This document shows positions 15,097 through 24,077 of a DNA stretch of 64,000 bases, in pieces; positions within the stretch are counted from its first letter, which is position 1; the number at the start of each line of letters is the position of its first letter. Below the pieces are notes generated by a model. That model did no database searches. It was not told the DNA's origin and saw only the letters and a program-made list of their open reading frames with translations. The translations under genes were made by a program, and so were the position numbers. Source of the stretch: Butyrivibrio sp. (GTDB taxonomy: Bacteria > Bacillota > Clostridia > Lachnospirales > Lachnospiraceae); contig JAGAAO010000035.1 of NCBI GenBank assembly GCA_017615275.1, positions 1 through 64,000 on the forward strand, written 5' to 3'.

Positions 15097-16038
15097 ATGA
15101 AAGTATTGATAATATCAGGCTTTTTGGGCGCCGGAAAAACGACATTTATAAAAGAGCTTCTTAATAATACCGATCGCTTTGCAGCAGTGCTTGAAAATGA
15201 ATTCGGAGATACCAATCTGGACAGCCGCGAGATATCAGGGGCTGCAGGTGCCGATAATACGCAGGTTCTCGAGTTCATGGAAGGGTGCGTATGTTGTAGT
15301 AAAAAAGATTCTTTTCTCTATTCCATTCTCACTGTATCAACAAGTGTATCCCCTGATTATCTTATAGTGGAGCCCTCGGGCGTTGCCAAACTCAGCAATA
15401 TTCTCGCGGGACTTGAAAAGATAAGATATGAAAAAATAATTCCCGTAAGCCCGATAGTTATCATATCGGCGCAGTCTTTTTTCTCCAATTTAAATGAATA
15501 TCCGGATCTTATGAAAGACCAGATCTCAAATGCGGGTAATATTATCTTTTCCAAGACAGAGGGAATGGGCGCGGATGAGATTTCTGAGATAAAAAAGAAG
15601 ATCGGTGAGATCAATCCGGATGCGAAGATAACTGAATCTTACAGGGATAGCAAGAGTAAAGAATGGTGGATTGACATTATGTCCGACGAAGCACATACCG
15701 TTCCTTCACGGGATGGCTACGGCGAAGGCTCGGATGAGGATACTTCTTTTGATCAGATAAGTTTTGAATGTATGAAGTTTGATAAAATGGGGGATCTTGT
15801 AGGACTCTGCGATAAGCTGATCGCAGGTAATTACGGAAGTGTTGCCCGCGCAAAAGGCGTCGTTAAGGTGCATGATGAGGCTGTCCGCTTTGATGTTGCG
15901 GATAACAACTATGCGATCACGGGCGGCGAAGAGCCTTTCCAAACAGTCATAATAGGAACTGAGATCGACAGGGAAAAGCTCTTTTTCGAATTTGGAGAGT
16001 CTGCCCGACATGTCAAGATGACTCCGAGAAAAAGGTAA
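15097..16038 (+). CDS. CobW/YeiR-family metal-chaperone GTPase
   Basis: A 313-residue G3E GTPase. The P-loop is GFLGAGKTT (residues 8-16), the metal-binding CxCC motif is EGCVCCSKKD (about 61-70), Walker B is YLIVEPSG and the C-terminal CobW_C-like domain covers about residues 215-310. These proteins deliver Zn2+ or other metals to client enzymes. The start at 15097 places the P-loop where the family has it; an in-frame ATG at 15013 adds 28 unrelated residues through the hairpin. Following a zinc dehydrogenase is suggestive but not proof of a client link. It converges with the antiporter gene, leaving a 5-bp gap. Confidence 0.8.
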   Translation: MKVLIISGFLGAGKTTFIKELLNNTDRFAAVLENEFGDTNLDSREISGAAGADNTQVLEFMEGCVCCSKKDSFLYSILTVSTSVSPDYLIVEPSGVAKLSNILAGLEKIRYEKIIPVSPIVIISAQSFFSNLNEYPDLMKDQISNAGNIIFSKTEGMGADEISEIKKKIGEINPDAKITESYRDSKSKEWWIDIMSDEAHTVPSRDGYGEGSDEDTSFDQISFECMKFDKMGDLVGLCDKLIAGNYGSVARAKGVVKVHDEAVRFDVADNNYAITGGEEPFQTVIIGTEIDREKLFFEFGESARHVKMTPRKR

Positions 16039-16043
16039 TCCGA

Positions 16044-17024
16044 TTATCTTGCTATTGCGTACGCCATGTCTGCAAGGTACATTGCGAGCATAAGACCGCC
16101 TTCAACTCTTGAGATCTTTCTTGAACTGATCGAGAAAACAAGCGCTATTGAAGATACTGCGATGAGAATCATCATGTCCATATATGATGCCATGTTTACT
16201 TCAACGGGATGGATCATCGATGAGATGCCCAGGATAAAAAGAATGTTGAAGATGTTGGAACCTATGGTGTTTCCTATCGCGAGCGCTGATTCTTTTTTTC
16301 TTATAGCAACTACGGATGTCACGAGTTCGGGAAGTGACGTTCCGAATGCTACTACCGTGAGACCTATGAGGGTCTCTGTCATTCCTGCGGCGCGTGCAAT
16401 TTCTTTTGCACAATAGACAACTACCTGTCCTCCGCCGATTATGATTCCAAGACCAAACAGAAGGAAAAAGATTGATTTGCCGAGACTGATCTCTTCAATT
16501 TCTTCCTCGGGTTCATCCTTGTGTTTTTTTGCTGAATAGACAAGGAATGAGATATATGAGATCAGCAGTATGACGAGAAGAAGTCCGTCGAATCTGCTGA
16601 CTATACCTGCGCGATGAGCTGTGTTTGCGGTGAAAAGGTTTCCGCTTAAAAGAAGCGAACCGCAGCTGATCACGAGCAGCACGCCTGTTATCAGTATTGA
16701 GAAAGGGAAATCTCTTTTTATAACTGCAGAATCTATAGGAAGAGGCTTCATCATAGCGCATATTCCAAGGATTGCAAGGAGATTAAAAAGATTTGATCCC
16801 ACAACGTTACTTATGGATATTTCATTTGAACCCTGAAGAGCCGCCGATATGCTGACTGCAAGCTCAGGCATGCTCGTTCCGAGCGCTACGATCGTAAGAC
16901 CGATGATGAGTGACGGCACGTGAAATTTTGCCGCCAGCGAAGAGCTTCCGCCGACAAACATATCAGCTCCTTTTACAAGAGCAAAGAAGCCCAGTGCCAA
17001 AAACAATAAATAAACTAAAACCAT
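16044..17024 (-). CDS. Cation/Na+ antiporter of the CaCA family, Mn2+-riboswitch controlled
   Basis: A 326-residue membrane protein with two homologous halves of five segments. The alpha repeats are visible: GTSMPELAVS with SNVVGSNLFNLLAILG in the first half, and GTSLPELVTS with GNTIGSNIFNILFILG in the second, giving the paired acidic cation ligands. It is YrbG-like by sequence and would normally be called a Ca2+/Na+ exchanger. The yybP-ykoY riboswitch in its leader strongly suggests Mn2+ (or mixed Mn/Ca) export in this organism. GAGGATCATTGAA precedes the ATG on the minus strand. Confidence 0.85.
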   Translation of the reverse strand: MVLVYLLFLALGFFALVKGADMFVGGSSSLAAKFHVPSLIIGLTIVALGTSMPELAVSISAALQGSNEISISNVVGSNLFNLLAILGICAMMKPLPIDSAVIKRDFPFSILITGVLLVISCGSLLLSGNLFTANTAHRAGIVSRFDGLLLVILLISYISFLVYSAKKHKDEPEEEIEEISLGKSIFFLLFGLGIIIGGGQVVVYCAKEIARAAGMTETLIGLTVVAFGTSLPELVTSVVAIRKKESALAIGNTIGSNIFNILFILGISSMIHPVEVNMASYMDMMILIAVSSIALVFSISSRKISRVEGGLMLAMYLADMAYAIAR

Positions 17025-17064
17025 TTCAATGATCCTCCTAAAAAGCCTCGGTAAGTGCTATACA

Positions 17065-17113
17065 CAAAAAAATAAGACTATTGCTGCATATCAAAAATGC
17101 AGTAAAAGTCTTG
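17065..17113 (-). terminator. Riboswitch expression-platform terminator
   Basis: On the minus strand AAGACT...CTGCA pairs with TGCAG...AGTCTT (TGCAGCAA side), followed by ATTTTTTT. The left arm uses AAGAC, which is also part of the aptamer GCAAGAC closing element, so Mn2+ binding should prevent this terminator and turn the antiporter on. Confidence 0.85.
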
Positions 17114-17197
17114 CTACAAAGAACATATTCCGGGGATGTTATCCCGTACTGACGAAATATGTTACACAAATATGTGCCAGCTACTCCCTGTTACTTG
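17100..17197 (-). promoter_or_regulatory. yybP-ykoY (Mn2+) riboswitch
   Basis: Reading the minus strand from 17197, the leader shows every conserved part of this class: GGGAGTAGC (17180-17188), a short P2 hairpin GCACA/TGTGT, then the second arm with stem ACATATT/AATATGT enclosing CGTCA-GTACG and CCCCGG, and the closing GTAGCAAGAC (near 17108-17117). P1 can form between AGTAA and TTACT. The class senses Mn2+ and controls exporters. It sits between a consensus promoter and the terminator just upstream of the antiporter. Confidence 0.93.
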
Positions 17198-17203
17198 ATG
17201 AAC

Positions 17204-17232
17204 AGTATAACGATGAAAATGTATTATGTCAA
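17204..17232 (-). promoter_or_regulatory. Sigma-A promoter for riboswitch and antiporter
   Basis: On the minus strand TTGACA (17227-17232) and TATACT (17204-17209) are separated by exactly 17 bp, a near-perfect housekeeping promoter. Transcription would begin just before the aptamer. Confidence 0.85.
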
Positions 17233-17316
17233 CCCCAATGTTCGAAGCCGAAATGTCGCATTGCGCGTGGTATTATGATAAAGTAATTTACATGAGGCAG
17301 ATAATAAGGAGCATAC

Positions 17317-18030
17317 ATGGATATAAAAATTTTTTTGCTGGAAGATGATGATGCAATCGGGATGGGACTTAAGTACTCTCTTGAAAAAGAGGGGTATTCG
17401 GTCATGCACGTAACGACCTGTAAGGATGCGGAAAAAGAGTGGTCGGAAGACAAATACGATCTGGCAATCCTTGATATCAATCTTCCCGACGGAAACGGAT
17501 ATGATGTCTGCAAAATGATAAATAGTAGCGGAGATGCGCTTGTAATTTTCCTGACTGCTTCAGATGCGGAAGTTAATGTGGTTATGGGGCTTGAGCTCGG
17601 AGCAGACGATTACATCTGTAAACCTTTTAGGATAAATGAGCTCATGGCGAGAATCAAAACCGTCATGCGAAGAAGTGGCAAAGGAAAAGGCGCGTCACAG
17701 GCGGATTCAGGCAACATCGTTAAGATTGAGAATCTCAATATATATACAAATGAAGCGAAAGTTACCCTCACGGATGATTCGGGAAAAGAAAGTCAGGTGG
17801 AGCTTACAGCGCTTGAATACAGGCTTCTTCTTGCTTTTTGTAACAACAGAGGAATCGTGCTTTCAAGAAAGAGCCTACTTGAGGACATGTGGGATGTCAG
17901 CGGCGATTTTGTAAATGACAACACCCTCACAGTCTATATAAAAAGACTTCGCGACAAGATTGAAAAAGATCCCACGAACCCGCGGATAATAAAGACCGTT
18001 CGCGGACTTGGATACATGATGGACAAATAA
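17317..18030 (+). CDS. OmpR-family response regulator
   Basis: A 237-residue two-domain regulator. The receiver has the acidic pocket LLEDDDA, phosphoacceptor Asp in LAILDINLPDG (about 54), Thr in FLTASDAE and Lys in YICKPFRI. The C-terminal winged helix (about 135-235) includes ELTALEYRLLL and TLTVYIKRLRDKIE. AAGGAG precedes the ATG. It is followed after 10 bp by its kinase and then an ABC exporter, the arrangement of peptide-sensing Bce/Vra-type modules. It probably binds the 11-bp repeats at 19041-19084. Confidence 0.88.
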   Translation: MDIKIFLLEDDDAIGMGLKYSLEKEGYSVMHVTTCKDAEKEWSEDKYDLAILDINLPDGNGYDVCKMINSSGDALVIFLTASDAEVNVVMGLELGADDYICKPFRINELMARIKTVMRRSGKGKGASQADSGNIVKIENLNIYTNEAKVTLTDDSGKESQVELTALEYRLLLAFCNNRGIVLSRKSLLEDMWDVSGDFVNDNTLTVYIKRLRDKIEKDPTNPRIIKTVRGLGYMMDK

Positions 18031-18040
18031 GGACAGGTCT

Positions 18041-19039
18041 ATGCTAAAGAACAAAGACTTTCATAATTTAATAATTCTTGGCGTTGTGGGAACGCTGATT
18101 TTTTCTGCATGTGGGTTTATATTTGGCGGTGCAATATCCGCTGTTCTCATATTCGCACTCGGGGCGGGACTCACAGCTTTTTTTGCCCATATTACCAAGA
18201 AAAGATATGAAGCTATCGAGCGGCTCAATGACTATCTGGCGCAGGTTCTTGCGGGAGCAAAGCTTCCTGAGACTGACGAGCAGGAAGAGGGCGAAGTTTC
18301 CATTTTAAAGACAAATATATATAAGGTGACATCGGTTCTGAGCCATCAAAGAGACCTTCTCTCCGAAGAAAAGATAAGGCTTGCGAACGCGCTTGCAGAC
18401 ATAAGCCATCAGCTGAAAACACTGCTTACGTCTATGATGGTGATGAACGACCTTCTTAAGAATGAAGACGATGTGGCAAAGCGCGGGGAGTTTCTTAAAA
18501 CGCAGAGTAATCAGCTCGACAGGATGAATTGGCTTATCCTGACGCTTCTTAAGATTTCCAAGCTGGATGCGGGTACAGTCGAGTTAAAAAAAGAGGAAGT
18601 ATCATCCAAAGATCTCATCGCGTCTGCGCTTAAGCCTTTTGAGATACAGATGGAGTTAAAAGAGATAAAGACCGAAGTCATAGCAAACGACATGACGATC
18701 AGATGCGACAGGAATTGGACTCTTGAGGCACTTCAGAACATCATAAAGAACTGTTTCGAGCATATGGACGCGGGCGGGCAGCTTAAGATTGAGACGGATG
18801 ATACCAATCTTTTTTCAATGATACAGATATCGGACACCGGGTGCGGGATTGCAAAGGAAGATATTCCGCATATTTTCGAGCGCTTTTATAAGGGCAAAAA
18901 TGCGGGAAAAGACAGCGTCGGTATAGGACTTGCTCTTTCAAAAAGCATAATAGACGGACAGCACGGTGAGATAAGCGTTCGGAGCGAAGAGGGCGTGGGA
19001 ACTACGTTTACCGTCCGCTTTTACAAGACGATAGTTTAA
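18041..19039 (+). CDS. Intramembrane-sensing histidine kinase (BceS-like)
   Basis: A 332-residue sensor kinase. Two closely spaced membrane segments (about residues 8-27 and 30-48) leave almost no external loop, the mark of intramembrane-sensing kinases that rely on a partner ABC transporter for input. The HisKA motif is ADISHQLKT (His about 122); the ATPase has N-box IIKNCFEH, G1 DTGCGI, F-box FERFYKGK and G2 GIGLALS. It is encoded with the regulator upstream and the ABC exporter downstream. The likely signal is an antimicrobial peptide or cell-wall stress, by analogy. Confidence 0.85.
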   Translation: MLKNKDFHNLIILGVVGTLIFSACGFIFGGAISAVLIFALGAGLTAFFAHITKKRYEAIERLNDYLAQVLAGAKLPETDEQEEGEVSILKTNIYKVTSVLSHQRDLLSEEKIRLANALADISHQLKTLLTSMMVMNDLLKNEDDVAKRGEFLKTQSNQLDRMNWLILTLLKISKLDAGTVELKKEEVSSKDLIASALKPFEIQMELKEIKTEVIANDMTIRCDRNWTLEALQNIIKNCFEHMDAGGQLKIETDDTNLFSMIQISDTGCGIAKEDIPHIFERFYKGKNAGKDSVGIGLALSKSIIDGQHGEISVRSEEGVGTTFTVRFYKTIV

Positions 19040-19040
19040 T

Positions 19041-19089
19041 GTGACTAAATTGTAATGAAAAAGTCACGTGATTGTTATTTGCGTAAGAT
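19041..19089 (+). promoter_or_regulatory. Four 11-bp direct repeats before the ABC exporter (response-regulator box)
   Basis: GTGAC, GTAAT, GTCAC and GTTAT begin at 19041, 19052, 19063 and 19074, a strict 11-bp step; at the 22-bp level the halves share GTnAC-N3-ATTGTnAT. TAAGAT (19084-19089) follows as a possible -10, with TATTCT at 19094-19099 as an alternative. Eleven-bp direct repeats are how OmpR/PhoB-type regulators bind, so this is the probable target of the upstream regulator. The region also reads as an inverted pair GTGACT/AGTCAC. Confidence 0.55.
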
Positions 19090-19128
19090 ACCCTATTCTC
19101 ATAAAGGTTCTGTGAGAAAGGAGTTTAT

Positions 19129-19824
19129 ATGAAAATACTTGAAATAAGAAATCTGTGCAAAGTATATGGAAAGGGCGAAACGAGAGTTGACGCGCTTAAG
19201 AACATATCTTTTGACGTTGAACAGGGCGAGTTTATCGCAATAGTAGGACCTTCGGGTTCCGGCAAATCAACGCTTCTTCACATCCTGGGAGGTGTCGATT
19301 CACCCACAACGGGTGTTGTAAATATCTCAGGCACGGATATCAGCAAACTTGATGAAGGAAAACTCGCGATCTTCAGAAGAAGACATATTGGTCTTATCTA
19401 TCAGTTCTACAATCTTATTCCAATCCTTAATGTTGAAGAGAATATGACGCTTCCGCTTCTCTTGGACGGTAAGAAGGTGAACAAGACTCTTTTGGATGAT
19501 CTGGTAAAAAAACTGGGACTTACCGATAGGTTAAAATACCTTCCGAATCAGCTTTCGGGCGGACAGCAGCAGAGAGTTTCCATAGGAAGAGCGCTTATGA
19601 ACAATCCTGCGCTTCTTTTGGCGGATGAGCCCACGGGTAATCTGGATTCCAAGAACAGCAAAGAGATAGTTGAGCTTCTGAGGAAATTTAACAGAGAGAA
19701 CAATCCGACGGTTATCATTATTACTCATGATGAGCGCATCGCTCTTTCTGCGGACAGAGTTATAACAATTGAAGACGGAACTATCACCAAGGACTCGGGA
19801 AGAGTGGAGGTGAGCGCCGTATGA
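19129..19824 (+). CDS. ABC transporter ATP-binding protein (MacB/BceA type)
   Basis: A 231-residue nucleotide-binding subunit. Walker A is GPSGSGKST (about 40-48), the Q-loop is YQFYNL, the signature is LSGGQQQR (about 141) and Walker B is LLLADEPTGNLDS. It opens with the usual LNxVYGxGE-like start (RNLCKVYGKGETRVDAL). It belongs to the type VII (FtsX/MacB) family, which drives periplasmic or membrane mechanotransmission rather than simple transport. AAAGGAG precedes the start and ATGA couples it to the permease. Confidence 0.9.
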   Translation: MKILEIRNLCKVYGKGETRVDALKNISFDVEQGEFIAIVGPSGSGKSTLLHILGGVDSPTTGVVNISGTDISKLDEGKLAIFRRRHIGLIYQFYNLIPILNVEENMTLPLLLDGKKVNKTLLDDLVKKLGLTDRLKYLPNQLSGGQQQRVSIGRALMNNPALLLADEPTGNLDSKNSKEIVELLRKFNRENNPTVIIITHDERIALSADRVITIEDGTITKDSGRVEVSAV

Positions 19825-22400
19825 ATATCATTGCAAAACTTACTTTAAAGCACCTTTTGGAAAATAAGAAAAGAACCGGCGTTACGATCCTTGGGATTGC
19901 GATGTCCGTTGCGCTTATAAGTTCTATATTACTGGGAATCTATTCTATGCTCAGATTTGTTTCGGATATGTCTGTGCAGCTTTCAGGAAACACTCATGCA
20001 GCATATGGTTTTGTGACAAAAGAGCAGGTGCAGGCTTTGCAAGCTGATGACAGGCTTTCTCTTGTTGGAATAAAAGACATCAATCCGAAGATTTCGGGTG
20101 TGAGGCTGACAAACGGCAAAGAAGAGCGATTTGCTGTGGGCAATATCCTTCACGGTAACGAGGATCTTATGAAAGAGCTGGTTGTTACTAAGTACGAGGG
20201 AACTCTTCCCACTAATTCGTTGGAAGTAGCTGTAGAAGACAGCTATCTTACAGAGAATGGACTTAATCTTACTGTAGGTGACGAAATCTCATTTGAACAG
20301 GGAAATCGCTATTATAAAGATGATGTGGGCGATGTCATATTTTATGGCGGAAGTTACAGGTCAAATGAAAAGTTTGAGACGATCTCTGAGGAGAAATGTA
20401 AGATAACCGCTATCCTGCACGATAACAGACCAACATCCGATTACGACATATTAAGAGGGATGGATGCTGATTTTTACCCTGACAAAGAATTTATCGATAT
20501 AAGAGTGTGCCTGAAAAAATGTGACAGTTCCGCAATTAAGCAATTAAGAGAGATTACGGACGATTACGGAATCAAAGGTATATCGCTTAATCAGGAGTGC
20601 CTCTTCGGGGTCCTTGCGATTGATAATAATAGCTCGTTTTTTGCGTTATTTAATCTTGCTTTAATCGCTCTTTTGGTTGTTGTGGTGACATCGGTAATTC
20701 TTATGGTCAATTCGTTCGGTATGTCGCTTGCGGAGAAAACAAGGTATCTGGGCATGCTTGCAAGTGTAGGTGCAACAGGCGAGCAGAAGCGGTTTTCTGT
20801 TTTTCTCGAAGGATTTATTCTTGCGATCTTTGGGATTCCAATGGGATTGCTTATAGGATTCGCAGGGACCAAGGCTGCTCTTGCGGTTCTCGGCAAAGTT
20901 ATCATTGAGTCGGGGATGCTTGAGGGAGCAGAGGACATGAGAGGAAGCATTCCTGTTGCTTTCAATATATATATTCTCGCAGTTATCATTGCGATTTCGG
21001 CACTGACAATCTTTATCTCATCGATATTTCCTGCGGTTAAGGCATCTAAAACAATGCCGATAGATGCACTTAAGCAGATCGATGTAATAAAAGTTAAAGC
21101 AAAAAAACTTAAGGTGGGACCGTTTATCCGCATGTTTTGGGGATATGAAGGCGAGCTTGCTTATAAGAATATAAAACGAAGTGGAATAAAAGCATTTATT
21201 ATCACGACTTCTATCGCAGTTTCTGTTATAATGTTTTTAACGGTAACTTTTTTTTGTGATTCCGTTGAACGGGCAAACAAGTTTGAATTCGATCTGCCTT
21301 ATCAGATCGCTGTTTCGTGTTCCTATAAAGAGGGCGCAAGGCTAAGGCAGGAACTTTCAGAGACTGAAGGCGTGGACAGGGTCTTTTCAAGTGCGATGAT
21401 AACGTATAATTATACAGAAAAGACTGATGATCCGAATAGCACTGTTGCCAATAGGGAGATCGTAAACAAGGAGTTTTTGACTTCAGATTATTCCAAACTT
21501 GATATAGACACAATTTATCTTTTGGTTGTGGATGATGCGGATTTCAAGGCTCTTTTGTCCCGCAACGGACTGTCTGAAGAGGAATACTTCGGCGATGAGC
21601 TAAGGGGCGTGCTTTTAAACAATTATTTCCATGAGAAAGGCTCAAAGCCTGTATTTAATGAAGGAATTCTCGGCCACGGTCTTTTTTACGACGGTGGCAA
21701 GATGGGAAATCCTCCGGCAGTCGAAGTGAGTGACTTTGTAAAGTATGATAAAGAGGACTATATTTTCAAGATGGTGCCTAAGGGAACGGTTGCTGTTTTT
21801 GTTCCCGAGTCGGTTTTTTATGCAAGGGATTGCGAGGTTATTCCTGAGGATAAATTAACTTACGAATTAGGCGTTGTAACAGAAAATAGCAATAAAGTTT
21901 ATGATATAATATTTGCAAAGTTAGAAGAAGGCGAGTATCATAACTATACATGTATTGATCTGACGGATTCAATAAAAACGATCAAAGCAGTAGCTTTCAT
22001 CATTAAAATGCCAATGTATGGCTTTACTGTATTGCTGACTCTTATAGTTATAGCCAATATAGTCAACACAATATCTACGGGAGTAATTCTCAGAAGGAAA
22101 GAGTTTGCCATGTACAGATCTGTAGGTATGGATCATGGCGGATTCAGAAAAATGATCTTTTTGGAAACTTTTTTCTATGGTTTTAAAGCTCTGATAATAG
22201 GATTGCCGATATCTGTTATTTTGAGTTATCTTATGCACTGTGCATTTGATAAAAAGTTATATTCTTTTGACCTTGATCTTGTGACTTACGTGCTGGCTGT
22301 TGTTGCAGTTTTTGTAGTTATCAGTGTGAGCATGTTCCTGGGGCTAAACAAGATAAAAGACGACAGCATCATTGAGGCTTTAAAGGAAGATGTTGTGTGA
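19821..22400 (+). CDS. FtsX-like ABC permease
   Basis: An 859-residue permease. It has an N-terminal segment (about 18-38), a large extracellular domain, three core FtsX segments around residues 270-410 (FNLALIALLVVVVTSVILMVN onward), a second segment near 455-480, another extracellular domain, and a final three-segment FtsX block at about 720-850 (PMYGFTVLLTLIVIANIVNT). It is longer than typical BceB (about 650), with two extracellular domains rather than one, more like YknZ/YvrN duplicates. With the intramembrane kinase it probably senses or removes membrane-active peptides. Confidence 0.85.
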   Translation: MNIIAKLTLKHLLENKKRTGVTILGIAMSVALISSILLGIYSMLRFVSDMSVQLSGNTHAAYGFVTKEQVQALQADDRLSLVGIKDINPKISGVRLTNGKEERFAVGNILHGNEDLMKELVVTKYEGTLPTNSLEVAVEDSYLTENGLNLTVGDEISFEQGNRYYKDDVGDVIFYGGSYRSNEKFETISEEKCKITAILHDNRPTSDYDILRGMDADFYPDKEFIDIRVCLKKCDSSAIKQLREITDDYGIKGISLNQECLFGVLAIDNNSSFFALFNLALIALLVVVVTSVILMVNSFGMSLAEKTRYLGMLASVGATGEQKRFSVFLEGFILAIFGIPMGLLIGFAGTKAALAVLGKVIIESGMLEGAEDMRGSIPVAFNIYILAVIIAISALTIFISSIFPAVKASKTMPIDALKQIDVIKVKAKKLKVGPFIRMFWGYEGELAYKNIKRSGIKAFIITTSIAVSVIMFLTVTFFCDSVERANKFEFDLPYQIAVSCSYKEGARLRQELSETEGVDRVFSSAMITYNYTEKTDDPNSTVANREIVNKEFLTSDYSKLDIDTIYLLVVDDADFKALLSRNGLSEEEYFGDELRGVLLNNYFHEKGSKPVFNEGILGHGLFYDGGKMGNPPAVEVSDFVKYDKEDYIFKMVPKGTVAVFVPESVFYARDCEVIPEDKLTYELGVVTENSNKVYDIIFAKLEEGEYHNYTCIDLTDSIKTIKAVAFIIKMPMYGFTVLLTLIVIANIVNTISTGVILRRKEFAMYRSVGMDHGGFRKMIFLETFFYGFKALIIGLPISVILSYLMHCAFDKKLYSFDLDLVTYVLAVVAVFVVISVSMFLGLNKIKDDSIIEALKEDVV

Positions 22401-22459
22401 TGTGTGAGGAGAAAAGAAGTCGGTAAGATTAAAAATAAGGTTTTTATAAGGGAAATGGA

Positions 22460-23665
22460 ATGAACAAGATCGCTATTTTTACAATGGGAACACGCGGGGA
22501 TGTTCAGCCGTATATTTACTTAGCAAGAAGTTTGACAGAGAGCGGAATAGATACCATTATTGGAACGCATCCTTGTTGGAAGAATCTTATCGAGGAAGCG
22601 GGAGTGGGATTTAAGCCCATCGGTCCCGACATTAACATTGAAAGAGAAACAGCTGAGATAAGGGGTAACAGTTTGAACCCCTTATTAAGCATGTTAAAAT
22701 CTATGGATTTTATCACTGAGATTATTCAGGAATCCACTCATGATATATTAAATGCTTGTAAAGGCAGAGATCTTGTTGTTGTAAGTCACAGTCTTATGGG
22801 AGCCGTAGAGGCTGAAGTTCTTGGAATCCCGACAGTAAACGTAACACTTCAGAAGGATACTATCGGAGAGAAACTCAGGCAGCAGACTTTCCTTGAGAAG
22901 GGCGTGGACAGTGTAATATCCCAGAGAGTCGCTAAGCCTTACAATAAGATCAGAAAGATCTACGGACTCAGACCCATCAAATCTTCAGACGAACTTGTAT
23001 CTGATAACCTTAATCTTATTCCTATAAGCAGGAGTGTTATAGAGAGAAATCCGTATTGGGAAGCTAAGAATGTTGTGACGGGATTCTGGTACTATGACGA
23101 TCCGGATTTTATCCCGAATGAAAGACTTGAGCATTTCATGGAAGTTGAAAAGCCGGTTTTATTATATCTGGGAACATTGGAAAACGAAGACGATGCCGAT
23201 CTTGTAAGACTTGATACATATCTTGATGCTTTTGAGGAGACCAATACAAAAGTTATCATCATGGGAGCACAGGGCAAGTTTGCATCTACTTACGACCTTC
23301 CCGAATGGGCAATGACATGCGATTACCTGCCTCCGAGCTGGTTGTTTGCAAAGGCAAGATACATTATTCATAATTGCGGCTTTGCAACATCCGTTGCTTC
23401 GCTTGTTTATGGCGCTCCTTCCGTTCCTATCCCTAATGTGCTCGATCAGATAGGCTATGCAACAAAGTTGTACGACCTTGGCGTTGCGACCAAAGCAGTG
23501 CAGGGCAGCAAGGTTAGTTATAAATCTCTTCTGGGTGCTCTTGATGAGATGAATTCATCATATTATTTCAAGAAAGAGAGCGCAGAGGAGCTTGCCAAAA
23601 AAGTTAGATCCGAGAACGGTCTTGGCGAAGCGGTCCGCCTTATCAAGGATGTCCTCCGAGGCTAA
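22460..23665 (+). CDS. UDP-glycosyltransferase-like GT1 enzyme
   Basis: A 401-residue GT-B glycosyltransferase. The N-terminal domain opens IFTMGTRGDVQPYIYLARSL, the GT1/GT28 signature seen in sterol and macrolide glucosyltransferases. The C-terminal donor domain has CDYLPPSWLFAKARYIIHNCG, where the HNCG replaces the usual HHGG, then PSVPIPNVLDQIGYA, matching the donor-binding P-x-x-x-DQ. It probably moves a sugar from a nucleotide donor to a lipid or small aglycone. It stands alone, 60 bp after the permease gene. Confidence 0.82.
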   Translation: MNKIAIFTMGTRGDVQPYIYLARSLTESGIDTIIGTHPCWKNLIEEAGVGFKPIGPDINIERETAEIRGNSLNPLLSMLKSMDFITEIIQESTHDILNACKGRDLVVVSHSLMGAVEAEVLGIPTVNVTLQKDTIGEKLRQQTFLEKGVDSVISQRVAKPYNKIRKIYGLRPIKSSDELVSDNLNLIPISRSVIERNPYWEAKNVVTGFWYYDDPDFIPNERLEHFMEVEKPVLLYLGTLENEDDADLVRLDTYLDAFEETNTKVIIMGAQGKFASTYDLPEWAMTCDYLPPSWLFAKARYIIHNCGFATSVASLVYGAPSVPIPNVLDQIGYATKLYDLGVATKAVQGSKVSYKSLLGALDEMNSSYYFKKESAEELAKKVRSENGLGEAVRLIKDVLRG

Positions 23666-23703
23666 GATAGGGGATATGTTTTGACAGGATGAGGAGATGA
23701 CTT

Positions 23704-24037
23704 ATGAAAACGCTGTATGTATCAGACCTTGACGGAACGCTTTTGAGAAGCGATGAGAGTATAAGTGATTACACATTTCTATACAAATGAGCAGTGGCTT
23801 GAGATATTGCCTAAGGCAGCGTCGAAAGCAAACGCTATAAAGCAGCTCAAGGCACATCTTAACTGCGATCGTGTGATTTCTTTTGGTGATGGGAAAAACG
23901 ACATTGATATGTTCGAGATTGCAGATGAAAGCTACGCTGTAGAGAATGCGAATGCTGATCTTAAGAAAATCGCTACAGCTGTCATTCCTTCAAATGATGA
24001 GGACGGAGTGGCAAGATGGCTTAGTGAGAATAGATAG
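23704..24037 (+). pseudogene. Internally deleted Cof-type HAD phosphatase
   Basis: ATG 23704 (behind GAGGAGATGA) reads MKTLYVSDLDGTLLRSDE, motif I of Cof-type HAD phosphatases, but hits a stop at the 29th codon. In another frame, from about 23765, the tail HFYTNEQWLEILPKAASK and then ISFGDGKNDIDMFEIADESYAVENA is the C-terminal half with motif III/IV (GDGKND). About 150 residues of core and cap are missing between them. I infer an internal deletion with frame loss; no active phosphatase can be made. Confidence 0.75.
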
Positions 24038-24077
24038 GTGAAATATTCGAGTGAGTAAACAGGTGTAATAATATTCG

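Noticed and set aside
16066-16836. Plus-strand open frames opposite the antiporter gene
   Set aside because: They mirror the membrane-protein codons of the minus-strand gene and have no ribosome sites; the same holds for the other long antisense frames, for example opposite the FtsX permease and carB.
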